Assembly: GCA_963169175.1 (NCBI GenBank)
Contig: CAUJFK010000235.1
Coordinates: forward strand, 1-19,397
DNA: 19,397 nucleotides
Direction: 5' to 3'
From: Acidobacteriota bacterium
Lineage (GTDB): Bacteria > Acidobacteriota > Blastocatellia > Pyrinomonadales > Pyrinomonadaceae
Shown one piece after another: positions 1 to 7,041 of this stretch. Position 1 is the first letter of the stretch, and each line of letters begins with the position of its first letter. The notes under the pieces are model-generated. The model was not told the origin of the DNA. It was given only the letters and a program-made list of their open reading frames with translations, and ran no database searches. A program made the translations under genes and the position numbers.

Positions 1-926
1 TGTATGAAACTATTTTTGTCCGGAGCAATAAACTCAAGCCAGCCTGTAACACCTTGGTGAAAAAGAAGAACAAATACTTGCTTTCCGGAAGCTCGTTCAG
101 TCGCATAGCCCATGCCAAGATAAGGTCTGTTATATGTGCTGATATAAGCTGTTTTGTAATTTTTAAGATCGCTATATCGCGGGGCGACCAAAATATTCCA
201 CGCGGCATTTGTCAGCACATCCGGGTCGGCGGGGAATATGGTCCCCTGCCTTGGGTAATGAATTAGAACCTTGATCTGTCCTTTCACGACTTCCACCCAA
301 TCGTCCTGCTCCGTGCTGGTCCAGCCGTCATCAAAATTAGAGGTGGAAAATTTAAAGTTGCTCATCCGCGCCGGCTGAGGCCGAATACCTTGACCCGTAG
401 GCGGGGCCTTAACAGGTGGTTGACTCTCGACCACAGGCTTTTTCAAGCTGACCGATTGGACAAAGGCAGTAATAGCATCACTGTGAGTTTGGGTATTGGT
501 CAACGCCATCACGTTCAGCATTTTTCCGTAGCCGCTGACATTAAAAAGGATCACGACACCCTTAACGCCGCCCTTTTCAAATGGAGCTGAACCCATCTCC
601 AATTTCCAGCCCTGCGGATCGGCCGATGGCTGCATCGTCGGAGCCTCCGTAAGGTTTACAGCCTCCTTCACGATCGTCCGCCATGCGGCATCGAAATTCT
701 CCTTCGAATCGCCGAGAGAAGGGACCGATCGGAACAGCGTTATCAGGCTGAAAGCTCCGGCCGACTTGTCTTCGATAGAAAATTGGATCCCGTCCGCACC
801 GGCTTGCCGCTGCCATCCCTGTGGCGGCTGAAAAGTAGCAATGTCAAAGGTCTCAGATTGCTGGGCGAGGCAGTTAGCCGCCGATGACACAAGGAACACG
901 ACAAAAAGGAGAATCGATCTTTTCAT
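1..926 (-). CDS. Secreted protein of unknown function (C-terminus beyond left edge)
   Basis: An uninterrupted frame of 308 codons starts at the ATG complementary to 924-926 and leaves the window without a stop. The N-terminus (MKRSILLFVVFLVSSAANCLA, then QQ) is a textbook Sec signal peptide: two basic residues, a hydrophobic core, and a small-x-small cleavage site around residue 21. The mature part reads like a periplasmic beta-rich domain (PPQGWQRQAGADGIQFS early on), with a proline-rich linker near residues 175-190 (QPPVKAPPTGQ) and then a second globular segment rich in Trp and Tyr. I do not recognise a family. It lies downstream of the VanZ-like gene on the same strand, with a gap of about 155 bp, so it may be its own unit. 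The signal peptide and the long open frame make it a real gene; its function is unknown. Confidence 0.85.
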   Translation of the reverse strand, partial: MKRSILLFVVFLVSSAANCLAQQSETFDIATFQPPQGWQRQAGADGIQFSIEDKSAGAFSLITLFRSVPSLGDSKENFDAAWRTIVKEAVNLTEAPTMQPSADPQGWKLEMGSAPFEKGGVKGVVILFNVSGYGKMLNVMALTNTQTHSDAITAFVQSVSLKKPVVESQPPVKAPPTGQGIRPQPARMSNFKFSTSNFDDGWTSTEQDDWVEVVKGQIKVLIHYPRQGTIFPADPDVLTNAAWNILVAPRYSDLKNYKTAYISTYNRPYLGMGYATERASGKQVFVLLFHQGVTGWLEFIAPDKNSFI

Positions 927-1081
927 ATCTTATCCTAATTGGACTATCCGTTGATTTCTTCGATCAGAGATCAAGGCCGCGGTTAGAACGCCCTGGAGAA
1001 GGGTAACCGCACGGATAGGTTAGCATCATTTCCGCCAAATGTGGGCAAAAATCGATTGTAAGAGTTATGTAAGGAAACGGG

Positions 1082-1546
1082 TCACCGGCCGGGCCGGTCA
1101 GTGCGGTATCTTGTGATAAGCCAAATAGATAGGCACGCCGCAAGGCCACCGGTGCAGTCGATCAGGACGTCGCAATATGACGATGTTCGAGAGACGTTGA
1201 GGCTTTGGCCGAATTCGTCGATGAAGGCAACAGCGGCGGTTAACAGAAAGGCCAGAAGAAAGGGATACGGGAGGCGTTTGAATGCGTTCCATGCGAGGGC
1301 GGCAAAAAAGGCGTACTCGGCAAAATGCGCGAACTTTCTAATGACCGAATGGATGGCAGTGATCGTCGAGGCAGGCGAATGCGGTAGGAGCCACTTTAGG
1401 AGTGGACGGATGATCCGTGAGGTCTCGTCCGAAGAACCGAGACCGGTCCCGAGGCCAAGCACGACAACCAGCCAAAGCACTAACGGCGCATAGGCCGTAA
1501 GCCATCTGCGCCGTCCCTCGTTTTTAGTTCCAGCTTCAGCTGGCAT
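1082..1546 (-). CDS. VanZ-like family integral membrane protein
   Basis: A 154-residue protein with about four membrane segments (roughly residues 17-36, 72-87, 95-110 and 128-146). The VanZ-like signature is visible: RKFAHFAEYAFFAALA (70-85) and, after the third helix, DEFGQSLNVSRTSSYCDVL (110-128) leading into a glycine pair before the last helix. In this family the conserved H/E and D-E-x-x-Q residues sit at the membrane face. VanZ itself is linked to low-level teicoplanin resistance, but most family members have no known role. The gene begins 18 bp after the atpG stop on the same strand, so it is probably read through from the ATP synthase operon. No clear Shine-Dalgarno sequence precedes the ATG. 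The family call is confident; any resistance role would be speculation. Confidence 0.87.
   Translation of the reverse strand: MPAEAGTKNEGRRRWLTAYAPLVLWLVVVLGLGTGLGSSDETSRIIRPLLKWLLPHSPASTITAIHSVIRKFAHFAEYAFFAALAWNAFKRLPYPFLLAFLLTAAVAFIDEFGQSLNVSRTSSYCDVLIDCTGGLAACLSIWLITRYRTDRPGR
1084..1098 (-). terminator. GC-rich palindrome overlapping the VanZ-like gene's stop codon, possible operon terminator
   Basis: ACCGGCC and GGCCGGT flank a single G, giving a 15-nt palindrome that overlaps the end of the VanZ-like gene. On the minus strand it is followed by a short pyrimidine stretch (CGTTTCC) rather than a strong T run, so it is at best a weak intrinsic terminator for the ATP synthase operon. Confidence 0.25.
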
Positions 1547-1564
1547 TTGCTATTGATCTGAAGT

Positions 1565-2440
1565 TTACGCCGCCGCGGCGCCGGAAACGACCTCGATAAT
1601 TTCCTTTGTGATCGCGGCCTGACGGATGCGGTTCATGTTCAGCGTTAAGGTATCGATCAGCTCTGCCGCATTTTTTGAGGCGGAATCCATCGCCGTCATT
1701 CGCGAACCCTGTTCCGACGCGACCGATTCAAGCATTCCGCGATAGATCTGAGTTTCGACCTGCTTTGGCAGCAGCCGCCCGAATATCTCCGGCGCCGGCT
1801 GTTCGTAGATATATTCAGCCTGCGGCCCGGCGGCAGCCTCATCGTCAACCGCGGTTCTTGGAATTGGCAGCAGTTGTTCGATGACAGCCTTTTGTGACAA
1901 GACGGTCTTGAATTCGGTGAAAACAACGAACACCTTGTCGATCGTTTCGTCCTCGGTAAAGGTCTTGATCAGCTTGTTTGCGATCTCGACCGCGTCTGCA
2001 TGGTTCACCTGGCCGCTGCCCGTAAGGCCGACGTACTCATCGAGAAACTCTACCTGTCTTCGCTTAAAAAAATCGCGTCCTTTTCGGCCAACCGGGACCA
2101 TTACGGTCGATTTGGCCTCATGCTCCTTTAGGAAAGCCTGCGTCGCCTTGATCACGTTCGCATTGAACGCGCCCGCAAGACCCTTGTCTGCACTGATAAG
2201 AACAACTAGATATTTCTCGTCGCTGCGCGCGTCCAGCAGCGGATGTGAGAACTCGCCCGCAATTCTGCCACTCAGATCGCCAAGCACCGCGCTCATCTTG
2301 CCCGCAAATGGCCGCGATGCCGTCACACGGTCCTGCGCACGCTTCAATTTCGCAGCCGCCACCATTTTCATCGCCTTGGTGATCTGCTGTGTATTCTTCA
2401 CCGACTTAATTCGCCGGCGCATGTCTAAGAGGCTTGCCAT
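1565..2440 (-). CDS. atpG: ATP synthase F1 subunit gamma
   Basis: A 291-residue gamma subunit, the rotating central stalk that couples proton flow through Fo to catalysis in the alpha3beta3 head. The N-terminal coiled-coil helix (MRRRIKSVKNTQQITKAMKM, from residue 7) and the C-terminal helix with the family signature (ITKEIIEVVSGAAA at the end) are both intact, and the length is normal. In most bacteria atpG follows atpA directly. Here 1.2 kb of unrelated small genes intervenes, and the stop codon of a broken hicA lies only 2 bp before the atpG start, so the atpG ribosome-binding region (AGG about 6 nt upstream) sits inside toxin-gene debris. atpD (beta) does not follow it; a VanZ-like gene does. 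Transcription probably comes from the upstream atp genes, helped by any promoter within the inserted block. Confidence 0.98.
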   Translation of the reverse strand: MASLLDMRRRIKSVKNTQQITKAMKMVAAAKLKRAQDRVTASRPFAGKMSAVLGDLSGRIAGEFSHPLLDARSDEKYLVVLISADKGLAGAFNANVIKATQAFLKEHEAKSTVMVPVGRKGRDFFKRRQVEFLDEYVGLTGSGQVNHADAVEIANKLIKTFTEDETIDKVFVVFTEFKTVLSQKAVIEQLLPIPRTAVDDEAAAGPQAEYIYEQPAPEIFGRLLPKQVETQIYRGMLESVASEQGSRMTAMDSASKNAAELIDTLTLNMNRIRQAAITKEIIEVVSGAAAA

Positions 2441-2442
2441 AA

Positions 2443-2583
2443 CTACCTATACGTTAATAACTCTTCGACCGTCGAACGAATATCTTCCGCGATCTTTCTC
2501 ATCAGAAACGGAGAAATATCTCTTCCGGGATGCACGGGAACGGTCGTAAACCTGCCATCGGGATGCTTAAGACAAACTCTGTC
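2443..2583 (-). pseudogene. hicA: 5'-truncated hicA (HicA-type mRNA interferase) remnant
   Basis: Read in the frame ending at the TAG complementary to 2443-2445, this encodes LKHPDGR, then TTVPVHPGRDI, then the closing helices ending EELLTYR. That is the conserved second half of the HicA double-stranded-RNA-binding fold (family pattern: G-S-H-x-x-F-x-H-P-D-G-R...T-V-P-V-H...). The frame opens just after a TGA at 2584-2586 and has no start codon near its beginning. The N-terminal strand and the glycine-serine-histidine segment carrying the catalytic His are missing. The first 82 bp overlap the 3' end of hicB in another frame. The simplest reading is one deletion that removed the end of hicB and the first third of hicA. 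The remnant should be inactive as a toxin. Confidence 0.75.
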
Positions 2584-2753
2584 TCAAGCTGCGGTTCGCC
2601 ATCTTCAAGCAACATTTCGATTACTTCCTGAAGGTTTTCGCGAAGTTCTTCCAGCGTTTCCGCCTGCGAATGAGCACCCGGAAAACCTGGAACATAACCG
2701 ACCAACAGGCCCGTTTCCGTGCACTTTTCAATAACAGCCGTAAAGTGATGCAT
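2502..2753 (-). CDS. hicB: HicB-type antitoxin, C-terminus replaced by out-of-frame hicA sequence
   Basis: An 83-residue protein with the HicB partial RNase-H fold: FTAVIEK at the start, GYVPGFPGAHSQAETLEELREN in the middle (given here only as the pattern G-Y-V-P-x-x-P-G-A-H-x-Q-A-x-T), and the helix ending MLLEDGEP near residue 54. Up to LETEFV it follows the family. The last 22 or so residues (from LSIPMAG on) are not HicB-like; they are hicA sequence translated in the wrong frame. HicB normally binds and blocks HicA and represses the operon. With hicA destroyed, this is an orphan antitoxin or a decaying gene. It lies 41 bp after the stop of the antitoxin-like gene at 2795-3007 on the same strand. 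Confidence 0.75.
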   Translation of the reverse strand: MHHFTAVIEKCTETGLLVGYVPGFPGAHSQAETLEELRENLQEVIEMLLEDGEPQLETEFVLSIPMAGLRPFPCIPEEIFLRF

Positions 2754-2794
2754 ATTCGATCAGGAGCACCCGCATCTTATTCTAGGCCCCGAAG

Positions 2795-3007
2795 TTAAAA
2801 TTCACTAAGATCATCCCGATCTTCCCAAATTCCGGCGGCTGCATTCACAGCAGCAAGCCACTCGCTGCGGATCGGTTCCGTATTTTGATCTATAAATTTA
2901 CTCAAGACTTCAGCAGCAAGCTGATCTTCCGTCTTACCAGTTTTTTTGGCAAGCGAATGAAGAATGCCAAACTGCGATTCTGTAAGTTCTATCGTAGTAG
3001 TTGTCAT
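2795..3007 (-). CDS. Small antitoxin-like protein without a partner toxin
   Basis: Seventy residues: a helical N-terminal part (IELTESQFGILHSLAKKTGK) followed by a tail ending AAAGIWEDRDDLSEF. The G-I/M-W-x-D-R-x-D-L tail is typical of VapB/CopG-type antitoxins, where it wraps the toxin. In relatives the tail usually continues for another ten or so residues (family knowledge, from memory). Here a TAA stop follows SEF, and the next in-frame codons read LRGLE before another stop, so the tail may have been cut by a nonsense mutation. No toxin gene follows: hicB starts 41 bp later. A TATAAT hexamer lies just upstream. Antitoxin-like is supported by the tail; the exact family is uncertain. Confidence 0.6.
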   Translation of the reverse strand: MTTTTIELTESQFGILHSLAKKTGKTEDQLAAEVLSKFIDQNTEPIRSEWLAAVNAAAGIWEDRDDLSEF

Positions 3008-3013
3008 ACCGCC

Positions 3014-3019
3014 ATTATA
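3014..3019 (-). promoter_or_regulatory. Consensus -10 box before the antitoxin-like gene
   Basis: A perfect TATAAT on the minus strand ends 6 bp before the ATG at 3007. Transcription starting the usual 6-7 bp downstream would begin at or next to the ATG, giving a leaderless message. No convincing -35 hexamer was found 16-18 bp upstream. If real, it lets the small accessory genes, and atpG behind them, be transcribed independently of atpA. Confidence 0.4.
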
Positions 3020-3175
3020 CTACCTGATATTAACTCGTCGCCGCTATACTCTCGCCTTTATTCCACACCTGCCCTTAAAATCTTCAACCGCTTCATCACC
3101 GAAGCCGTACCTGACTATTCAGCTCATTGGGTCGCACGAACGAACGTGCAGGTCTTTCCGCCGCCGGGATTTTCC

Positions 3176-3580
3176 TCAAAGATATCGCGTCGGGCAATCC
3201 GCTATACTTTGGTTGATGTTCTTCATTCTCTCCGCGAAATTCTTGTCATCCATGTTCACGGTCCCCTCTCGCCAATCGAAATCCTGCACGCTAGGCATCG
3301 GCACCGGTACTGGAGTAAGCTGCTTCGGAGTTTCGTCAGCCGTTTTCGGCGTAACCGGCGAAAGCGCGTAAAAGGCTATCATTCCGCCTATAAGAGCGAA
3401 AACAAGGGCCGCTCCGATCAAGAGAACGTTTGACCCCTTTGACTCCGTGCCCTCATACGGGTTGCGCCCGATCGGCACGTCCGGGCTCCTATTGCTAAGG
3501 AATGCCCCACATCGCACGCACTCCAGAACGCCGGGCCAGTTGACCAGTCCACACTGGCCGCACTTCCTCTTTTCGTTCAT
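3176..3580 (-). CDS. Zinc-ribbon, single-pass membrane protein of unknown function
   Basis: A 134-residue protein with an N-terminal zinc ribbon (CGQC at 7-10 and CVRC at 21-24), a polar stretch, and one membrane helix near residues 49-72 (VLLIGAALVFALIGGMIAFY). A proline- and threonine-rich segment (TPKQLTPVPVPMPSVQ) follows, then a short polar C-terminus. The topology suggests a cytosolic zinc finger anchored in the membrane with an extracytoplasmic tail. The layout (zinc ribbon, linker, one membrane helix) recalls the N-terminal parts of the three large proteins at 12878-19397, but the cysteine spacing and sequence differ. It follows atpA on the same strand after about 78 bp and begins the block of genes that interrupts the ATP synthase operon. 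Function unknown. Confidence 0.75.
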   Translation of the reverse strand: MNEKRKCGQCGLVNWPGVLECVRCGAFLSNRSPDVPIGRNPYEGTESKGSNVLLIGAALVFALIGGMIAFYALSPVTPKTADETPKQLTPVPVPMPSVQDFDWREGTVNMDDKNFAERMKNINQSIADCPTRYL

Positions 3581-3658
3581 CGAAGCTCCTAACTGTTGAT
3601 CATTGGTCCGGGCCCGGGAAAGATCGGGAAATCGAGGCCTGTTCGATGATAAACCACG

Positions 3659-5194
3659 CTAGGCAGCCGCAACAACACTTTTTTCAGACCACCGTGTCGC
3701 CTTAAAATCTTCGACAGCTTCCTTCATCGAAGCTTTCAGGTCATCGTCGATGGCCTTTTTCTCGCGCATTGTGTTCAAGACGGCTGGGTGCGCTTTTTCC
3801 ATGAATGCGGTCAGTTCTTCTTCGAAATGTTTAAGGTCTTCGACCGCGATGTCATCGGCAAGGCCGTTGGTGACGGTCCAGATGATCAGCACCTGCTTTT
3901 CGACCGGCATCGGCTGATATTGACCTTGCTTGAGGATCTCAGTCAGGCGCTTCCCGCGTTCGAGTTGGTCCTGGGTCGATTTATCGAGGTCGGAGCCGAA
4001 TTGAGCAAATGCTGCGAGTTCGCGGAACTGTGCGAGGTCAATTCGCAGTGTACCGGCAACCTGCTTCATCGCTTTGATCTGCGCCGAACCGCCGACGCGT
4101 GAGACCGAGTTTCCGACGTTAATGGCCGGACGCACGCCCGAGTTGAACAGGTCGGATTCAAGAAAGATCTGGCCGTCCGTGATCGAAATAACGTTTGTCG
4201 GAATATATGCCGAGATATCGCCGGCCTGTGTTTCGATGATCGGCAAACTGGTCAGCGAACCGCCGCCGCGGGCATCGGACATCTTCGCCGCGCGCTCCAG
4301 CAACCGTGAGTGAAGATAAAACACGTCGCCGGGATATGCTTCGCGGCCCGGAGGACGGCGAAGCAGCAGCGAAATTTCACGATATGCGGCCGCCTGCTTC
4401 GAAAGATCGTCGTAGATGGTCAAAGCGTGACGGCCGTTGTCGCGAAAATATTCGCCCATCGCGCAGCCTGAATACGGTGCCAGAAATTGCATGGCTGCCG
4501 GGTCCGAAGCGGTGGCGGAAACAACAATAGTGTAATCCATCGCGCCAAAATCTTCCAGCTTCTTCACAACCTGGGCCACTGTCGAGGCCTTTTGCCCGAT
4601 CGCGACATAAACGCAGATCACGTCTTTGCCTTTTTGGTTGATGATCGTGTCGATCGCAACTGCTGTTTTGCCGGTTTGGCGGTCGCCGATGATAAGCTCA
4701 CGCTGTCCGCGACCGATCGGGACCATGGCGTCGATCGCCTTCAAACCGGTCTGAAGCGGCTCTTTTACAGGTTGGCGGTCAATGATGCCGGGGGCGATCC
4801 GCTCGACCGAAAAATAGGTGTCGGTCACGATCTCGCCTTTGCCGTCAATCGGGTTGCCGAGTGCATCAACAACACGGCCGATCAGGGCGTCGCCTACTGG
4901 AACGGACATGATGCGGCGGGTGCGCTTTACTTCGTCGCCTTCCTTGATCTTTTGGAAATCGCCGAACAAAACCGTTCCGACCTTGTCTTCTTCAAGATTA
5001 AGGGCAAGGCCGCGTACGCCGTGTGGAAATTCGAGCAGTTCGCCCGCCATGACCTTTTCAAGTCCGTGAATTTCCGCGATACCGTCACCGACCTTGATAA
5101 CAGTACCGATCTCGTCAACCCGCATGCTTGCGTCGAAATTTTCGATCTGCGAGCGGATTATCTCGTTTATCTCGTTAGCTTTGATTGCTTCCAT
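3659..5194 (-). CDS. atpA: ATP synthase F1 subunit alpha
   Basis: A 511-residue alpha subunit, the non-catalytic nucleotide-binding partner of beta in the F1 head. The N-terminal beta-barrel begins around residue 25, the Walker A motif GDRQTGKT is at 170-177, and the region PGREAYPGDVFYLHSRLLER is intact. The alpha/beta signature PAINVGNSVSRVGGSAQ carries the arginine finger (the R after SVS). The C-terminal helical domain is complete and the length is standard. The ATG is at 5194, preceded by a 68-bp gap from atpH that contains 7-bp repeats. It should be co-transcribed with b', b and delta. The gene that normally follows, atpG, is displaced by 1.2 kb. Confidence 0.99.
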   Translation of the reverse strand: MEAIKANEINEIIRSQIENFDASMRVDEIGTVIKVGDGIAEIHGLEKVMAGELLEFPHGVRGLALNLEEDKVGTVLFGDFQKIKEGDEVKRTRRIMSVPVGDALIGRVVDALGNPIDGKGEIVTDTYFSVERIAPGIIDRQPVKEPLQTGLKAIDAMVPIGRGQRELIIGDRQTGKTAVAIDTIINQKGKDVICVYVAIGQKASTVAQVVKKLEDFGAMDYTIVVSATASDPAAMQFLAPYSGCAMGEYFRDNGRHALTIYDDLSKQAAAYREISLLLRRPPGREAYPGDVFYLHSRLLERAAKMSDARGGGSLTSLPIIETQAGDISAYIPTNVISITDGQIFLESDLFNSGVRPAINVGNSVSRVGGSAQIKAMKQVAGTLRIDLAQFRELAAFAQFGSDLDKSTQDQLERGKRLTEILKQGQYQPMPVEKQVLIIWTVTNGLADDIAVEDLKHFEEELTAFMEKAHPAVLNTMREKKAIDDDLKASMKEAVEDFKATRWSEKSVVAAA

Positions 5195-5205
5195 TCTTGT
5201 TTAGA

Positions 5206-5278
5206 GGACAATTTACAATGAACAATGGACAAAGGTTCTTTCGCTTCGTTGTCCATTGTCCGTTATCCATTGACCAAT
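5206..5278 (-). repeat. Inverted arrays of a 7-bp tandem repeat between atpH and atpA
   Basis: On the plus strand, 5206-5233 is four degenerate heptamers (GGACAAT, TTACAAT, GAACAAT, GGACAAA), and 5251-5278 is four heptamers in opposite orientation (GTCCATT, GTCCGTT, ATCCATT, GACCAAT; ATTGTCC is a circular permutation of GTCCATT and the reverse complement of GGACAAT). The two arrays form a perfect 11-bp stem (5222-5232 with 5249-5259) with a 16-nt loop. The last 16 bp lie inside the end of atpH and encode its final residues and stop. In the mRNA this hairpin sits in the short atpH-atpA spacer and could affect message stability or alpha-subunit translation. Confidence 0.75.
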
Positions 5279-5805
5279 TCTTCCCTAAGATTTTCTAACT
5301 GAGTTCGAACCGACCCATCGTAAATGGTCGAGCCGATCTGGGTAATAATGCCGCCGATAATGGTCGGGTCAACAATATACTCAGGTTTAACTTTCTTTCC
5401 GGTCGATCTTGCAAGGCTCGCGATGAGCTCAGCCTTTTCGCCGTCGGTCAGTTCGCGGGCCGCGGTCACTTTGGCAACCGCATTGCCGCTGCGTTCTTCA
5501 AGCTCGGTCTCAAACCGTTTAATGATAGCGTTCAGATCGACAAGTCGATTGTTCTGCAAAAGAACACGCAGGAAATTTCCGGTCGTTCGGCCGGGCTGGG
5601 CCTTCGCAATGATCTGGTCAAGGATGCTTTTCTTGTTCGCGTACGGGACCGCCGGATTTGAGAACACTTCGGCAAGCTGCTCGTTCGCGGTGAAAAGCAT
5701 TTCCCACGATCGCAATTCTGACTTGACCACGTCGGTCTCGCCCGTTTTTATGACAACATCCGCTAGGGCGGAAGAATAGCGGCGGGCTATTGTTTCAACA
5801 CTCAT
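5263..5805 (-). CDS. atpH: ATP synthase F1 subunit delta
   Basis: A 180-residue delta (OSCP-type) subunit, which links the top of F1 to the b/b' peripheral stalk. The N-terminal helical domain (IARRYSSALADVV) and the C-terminal signature (DPTIIGGIITQIGSTIYDGS) followed by a final helix are as expected. The start is 1 bp past the atpF stop, so translation is probably coupled to the b subunit. The last residues (VNG) and the stop are encoded by the neighbouring heptamer repeat, so the natural end of the protein was probably slightly altered when the repeat arose. Confidence 0.97.
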   Translation of the reverse strand: MSVETIARRYSSALADVVIKTGETDVVKSELRSWEMLFTANEQLAEVFSNPAVPYANKKSILDQIIAKAQPGRTTGNFLRVLLQNNRLVDLNAIIKRFETELEERSGNAVAKVTAARELTDGEKAELIASLARSTGKKVKPEYIVDPTIIGGIITQIGSTIYDGSVRTQLENLREELVNG

Positions 5806-5806
5806 T

Positions 5807-6382
5807 TCAACCTAACCCCCCGATCGAGGCAATACCGCTTTTTACCAGCCGCGAATCCTGTTCGTTATCGATCTTAGATCGAAGCTTTGCTTCGGCAAGC
5901 CGTACGCTTTCGTCAGCCGAAAAACGGCGAAGCTGAACATAAACCTGCTTCTGCAGCCGTCCGACCTCATCGCCGGCCTGGGCCTTGAACTTCTGGACAT
6001 CGGCCTCGCCATCTTCGGCGATGCGGCGTGTTTCCGCCGCCGCTTCCTCGCGTGCGTTCTTCAGGACCGTGGCTTTTTCACCATCAAGGCCCGCAAGCCT
6101 TGCCTCTGCCGAGGTAAGCTGCTTCAGAGCGGCCTGCTTTTCCTCTTCGGCGCGGATCAATTCTGCCCTGATAGCGTCACGCTTTGCCTTGAACGCGTCG
6201 CTAAGCGGCTTTTTGACAAGATAGCCGATAACCAGGAGAAAGATCGCAAGATTGAGGAATTTCCAGGCCTCGAACCCGGGAATGTTGAGCCAGGTGTTGT
6301 AAAACTTGGTAAAGCCGCCCTCGGCCCCGTGGCTTGAGGCCGCTGAAAGCAACATCACCGTGCTAAATAAGAACGCAAACAT
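5807..6382 (-). CDS. atpF: ATP synthase Fo subunit b
   Basis: A 191-residue b subunit, one strand of the peripheral stator stalk. A hydrophobic N-terminal segment (MFAFLFSTVMLLSAASSHGA) looks like a cleavable signal peptide. A short linker and the membrane anchor follow (FLNLAIFLLVIGYLVKKPL, about 43-61), then a long charged coiled coil (AELIRAEEEKQAALKQL onward) to the C-terminus. The extra N-terminal segment is not present in E. coli b; relatives with leader-bearing b subunits exist in other phyla. It sits between b' and delta: 87 bp after b' and essentially abutting atpH. Pairing with the b' gene next door suggests a b-b' heterodimer stalk as in cyanobacteria and alphaproteobacteria. Confidence 0.96.
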   Translation of the reverse strand: MFAFLFSTVMLLSAASSHGAEGGFTKFYNTWLNIPGFEAWKFLNLAIFLLVIGYLVKKPLSDAFKAKRDAIRAELIRAEEEKQAALKQLTSAEARLAGLDGEKATVLKNAREEAAAETRRIAEDGEADVQKFKAQAGDEVGRLQKQVYVQLRRFSADESVRLAEAKLRSKIDNEQDSRLVKSGIASIGGLG

Positions 6383-6469
6383 ATATTTGAGCCGTCTTGA
6401 CCACGGCGTTCAAAATCAAAATTGTCCCCTTGGAAAAATGGCAGTTGAATCAAGTCAGAACGCTTTGTG

Positions 6470-6922
6470 TCAGACCTTCAGGATATTCGCTGTGATCTTG
6501 TCCGCAAGCTGTTCTGCCTCGGTAACGATCGCCGCCCTTGCCGCCACGACCTGGGCCTCAAGCTCCCCTTTTTGCTGAGCGAGTTCCTGTGCGGTCACGT
6601 CCTTGGCCCGCGCCACTATTGCCTGCCGCTCCACTACCGCCGCCGTCCGTTCCTTTTCGATCAACTCGTAACCTTCGCTTCGCGCATCAAGCAAAGCCTT
6701 GTTATAGCGGCGCTCTTTTTCTGCCGCTTCGCCAAGGATCTTTTCAGCCTCGGTGCCCTTGCCGCCTTTTTGTTTTTCGCGCTCGTGGATCACCCGGTTG
6801 ATCGGGCGAAAGAAGGTCCGGTTCAGCACCCACATCATCACAAGGATCAACGCAATGTGAATGAAGATGGTGCCGTCCGGAAAGAGTTGGATCGATTGTG
6901 CGGCAAAGGCCAGCAGAAACAT
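6470..6922 (-). CDS. atpF': ATP synthase Fo subunit b' (second b-type stalk subunit)
   Basis: A 150-residue protein with one N-terminal membrane helix (IFIHIALILVMMWVLNRTFF, about 19-38), then the typical b-family exit motif RPINRVIHERE and an uninterrupted charged, alanine-rich coiled coil to the end. It is shorter than the b subunit behind it and lacks that gene's leader-like segment, matching the b' role. It is the first gene of the operon; a divergent intergenic region of about 280 bp lies upstream. Which of the two paralogues is called b and which b' is by convention; both are clearly stator subunits. Confidence 0.93.
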   Translation of the reverse strand: MFLLAFAAQSIQLFPDGTIFIHIALILVMMWVLNRTFFRPINRVIHEREKQKGGKGTEAEKILGEAAEKERRYNKALLDARSEGYELIEKERTAAVVERQAIVARAKDVTAQELAQQKGELEAQVVAARAAIVTEAEQLADKITANILKV

Positions 6923-6984
6923 AAACTTATACTAAATATCTCTGTTAAAAGTCAGTAAAAATCGGGACGTACCCAAAAGATATA

Positions 6985-7013
6985 AAGGTATCACGCACCA
7001 ATTTCACGGTCAA
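6985..7013 (-). promoter_or_regulatory. Possible sigma70-type promoter of the ATP synthase operon
   Basis: On the minus strand TTGACC (complement of 7008-7013, five of six consensus bases) and TACCTT (complement of 6985-6990, a weak -10) are 17 bp apart and lie 63 bp upstream of the b' ATG. A second pair nearer the gene (CTGACT and TATAAG) is too close to the ATG to be useful. No other candidate in the divergent region looked better. Confidence 0.3.
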
Positions 7014-7041
7014 GCGGGCGGCTGGGGTGCATGGAACTCCA

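Noticed and set aside
964..1149. Small minus-strand frame downstream of and overlapping the VanZ-like gene
   Set aside because: It overlaps the end of the VanZ-like gene in another frame and has no family features.
1881..2549. Open frame of 222 codons on the plus strand
   Set aside because: It is antisense to atpG and hicB; low-complexity Ser/Thr/Arg composition.
3605..3625. CCGGGCCCGG palindrome after atpA, considered as a terminator
   Set aside because: It is followed by no T run on the minus strand and is a short self-complementary GC block only.
4487..5221. Open frame of 244 codons on the plus strand
   Set aside because: It is antisense to atpA, whose identity and frame are certain.
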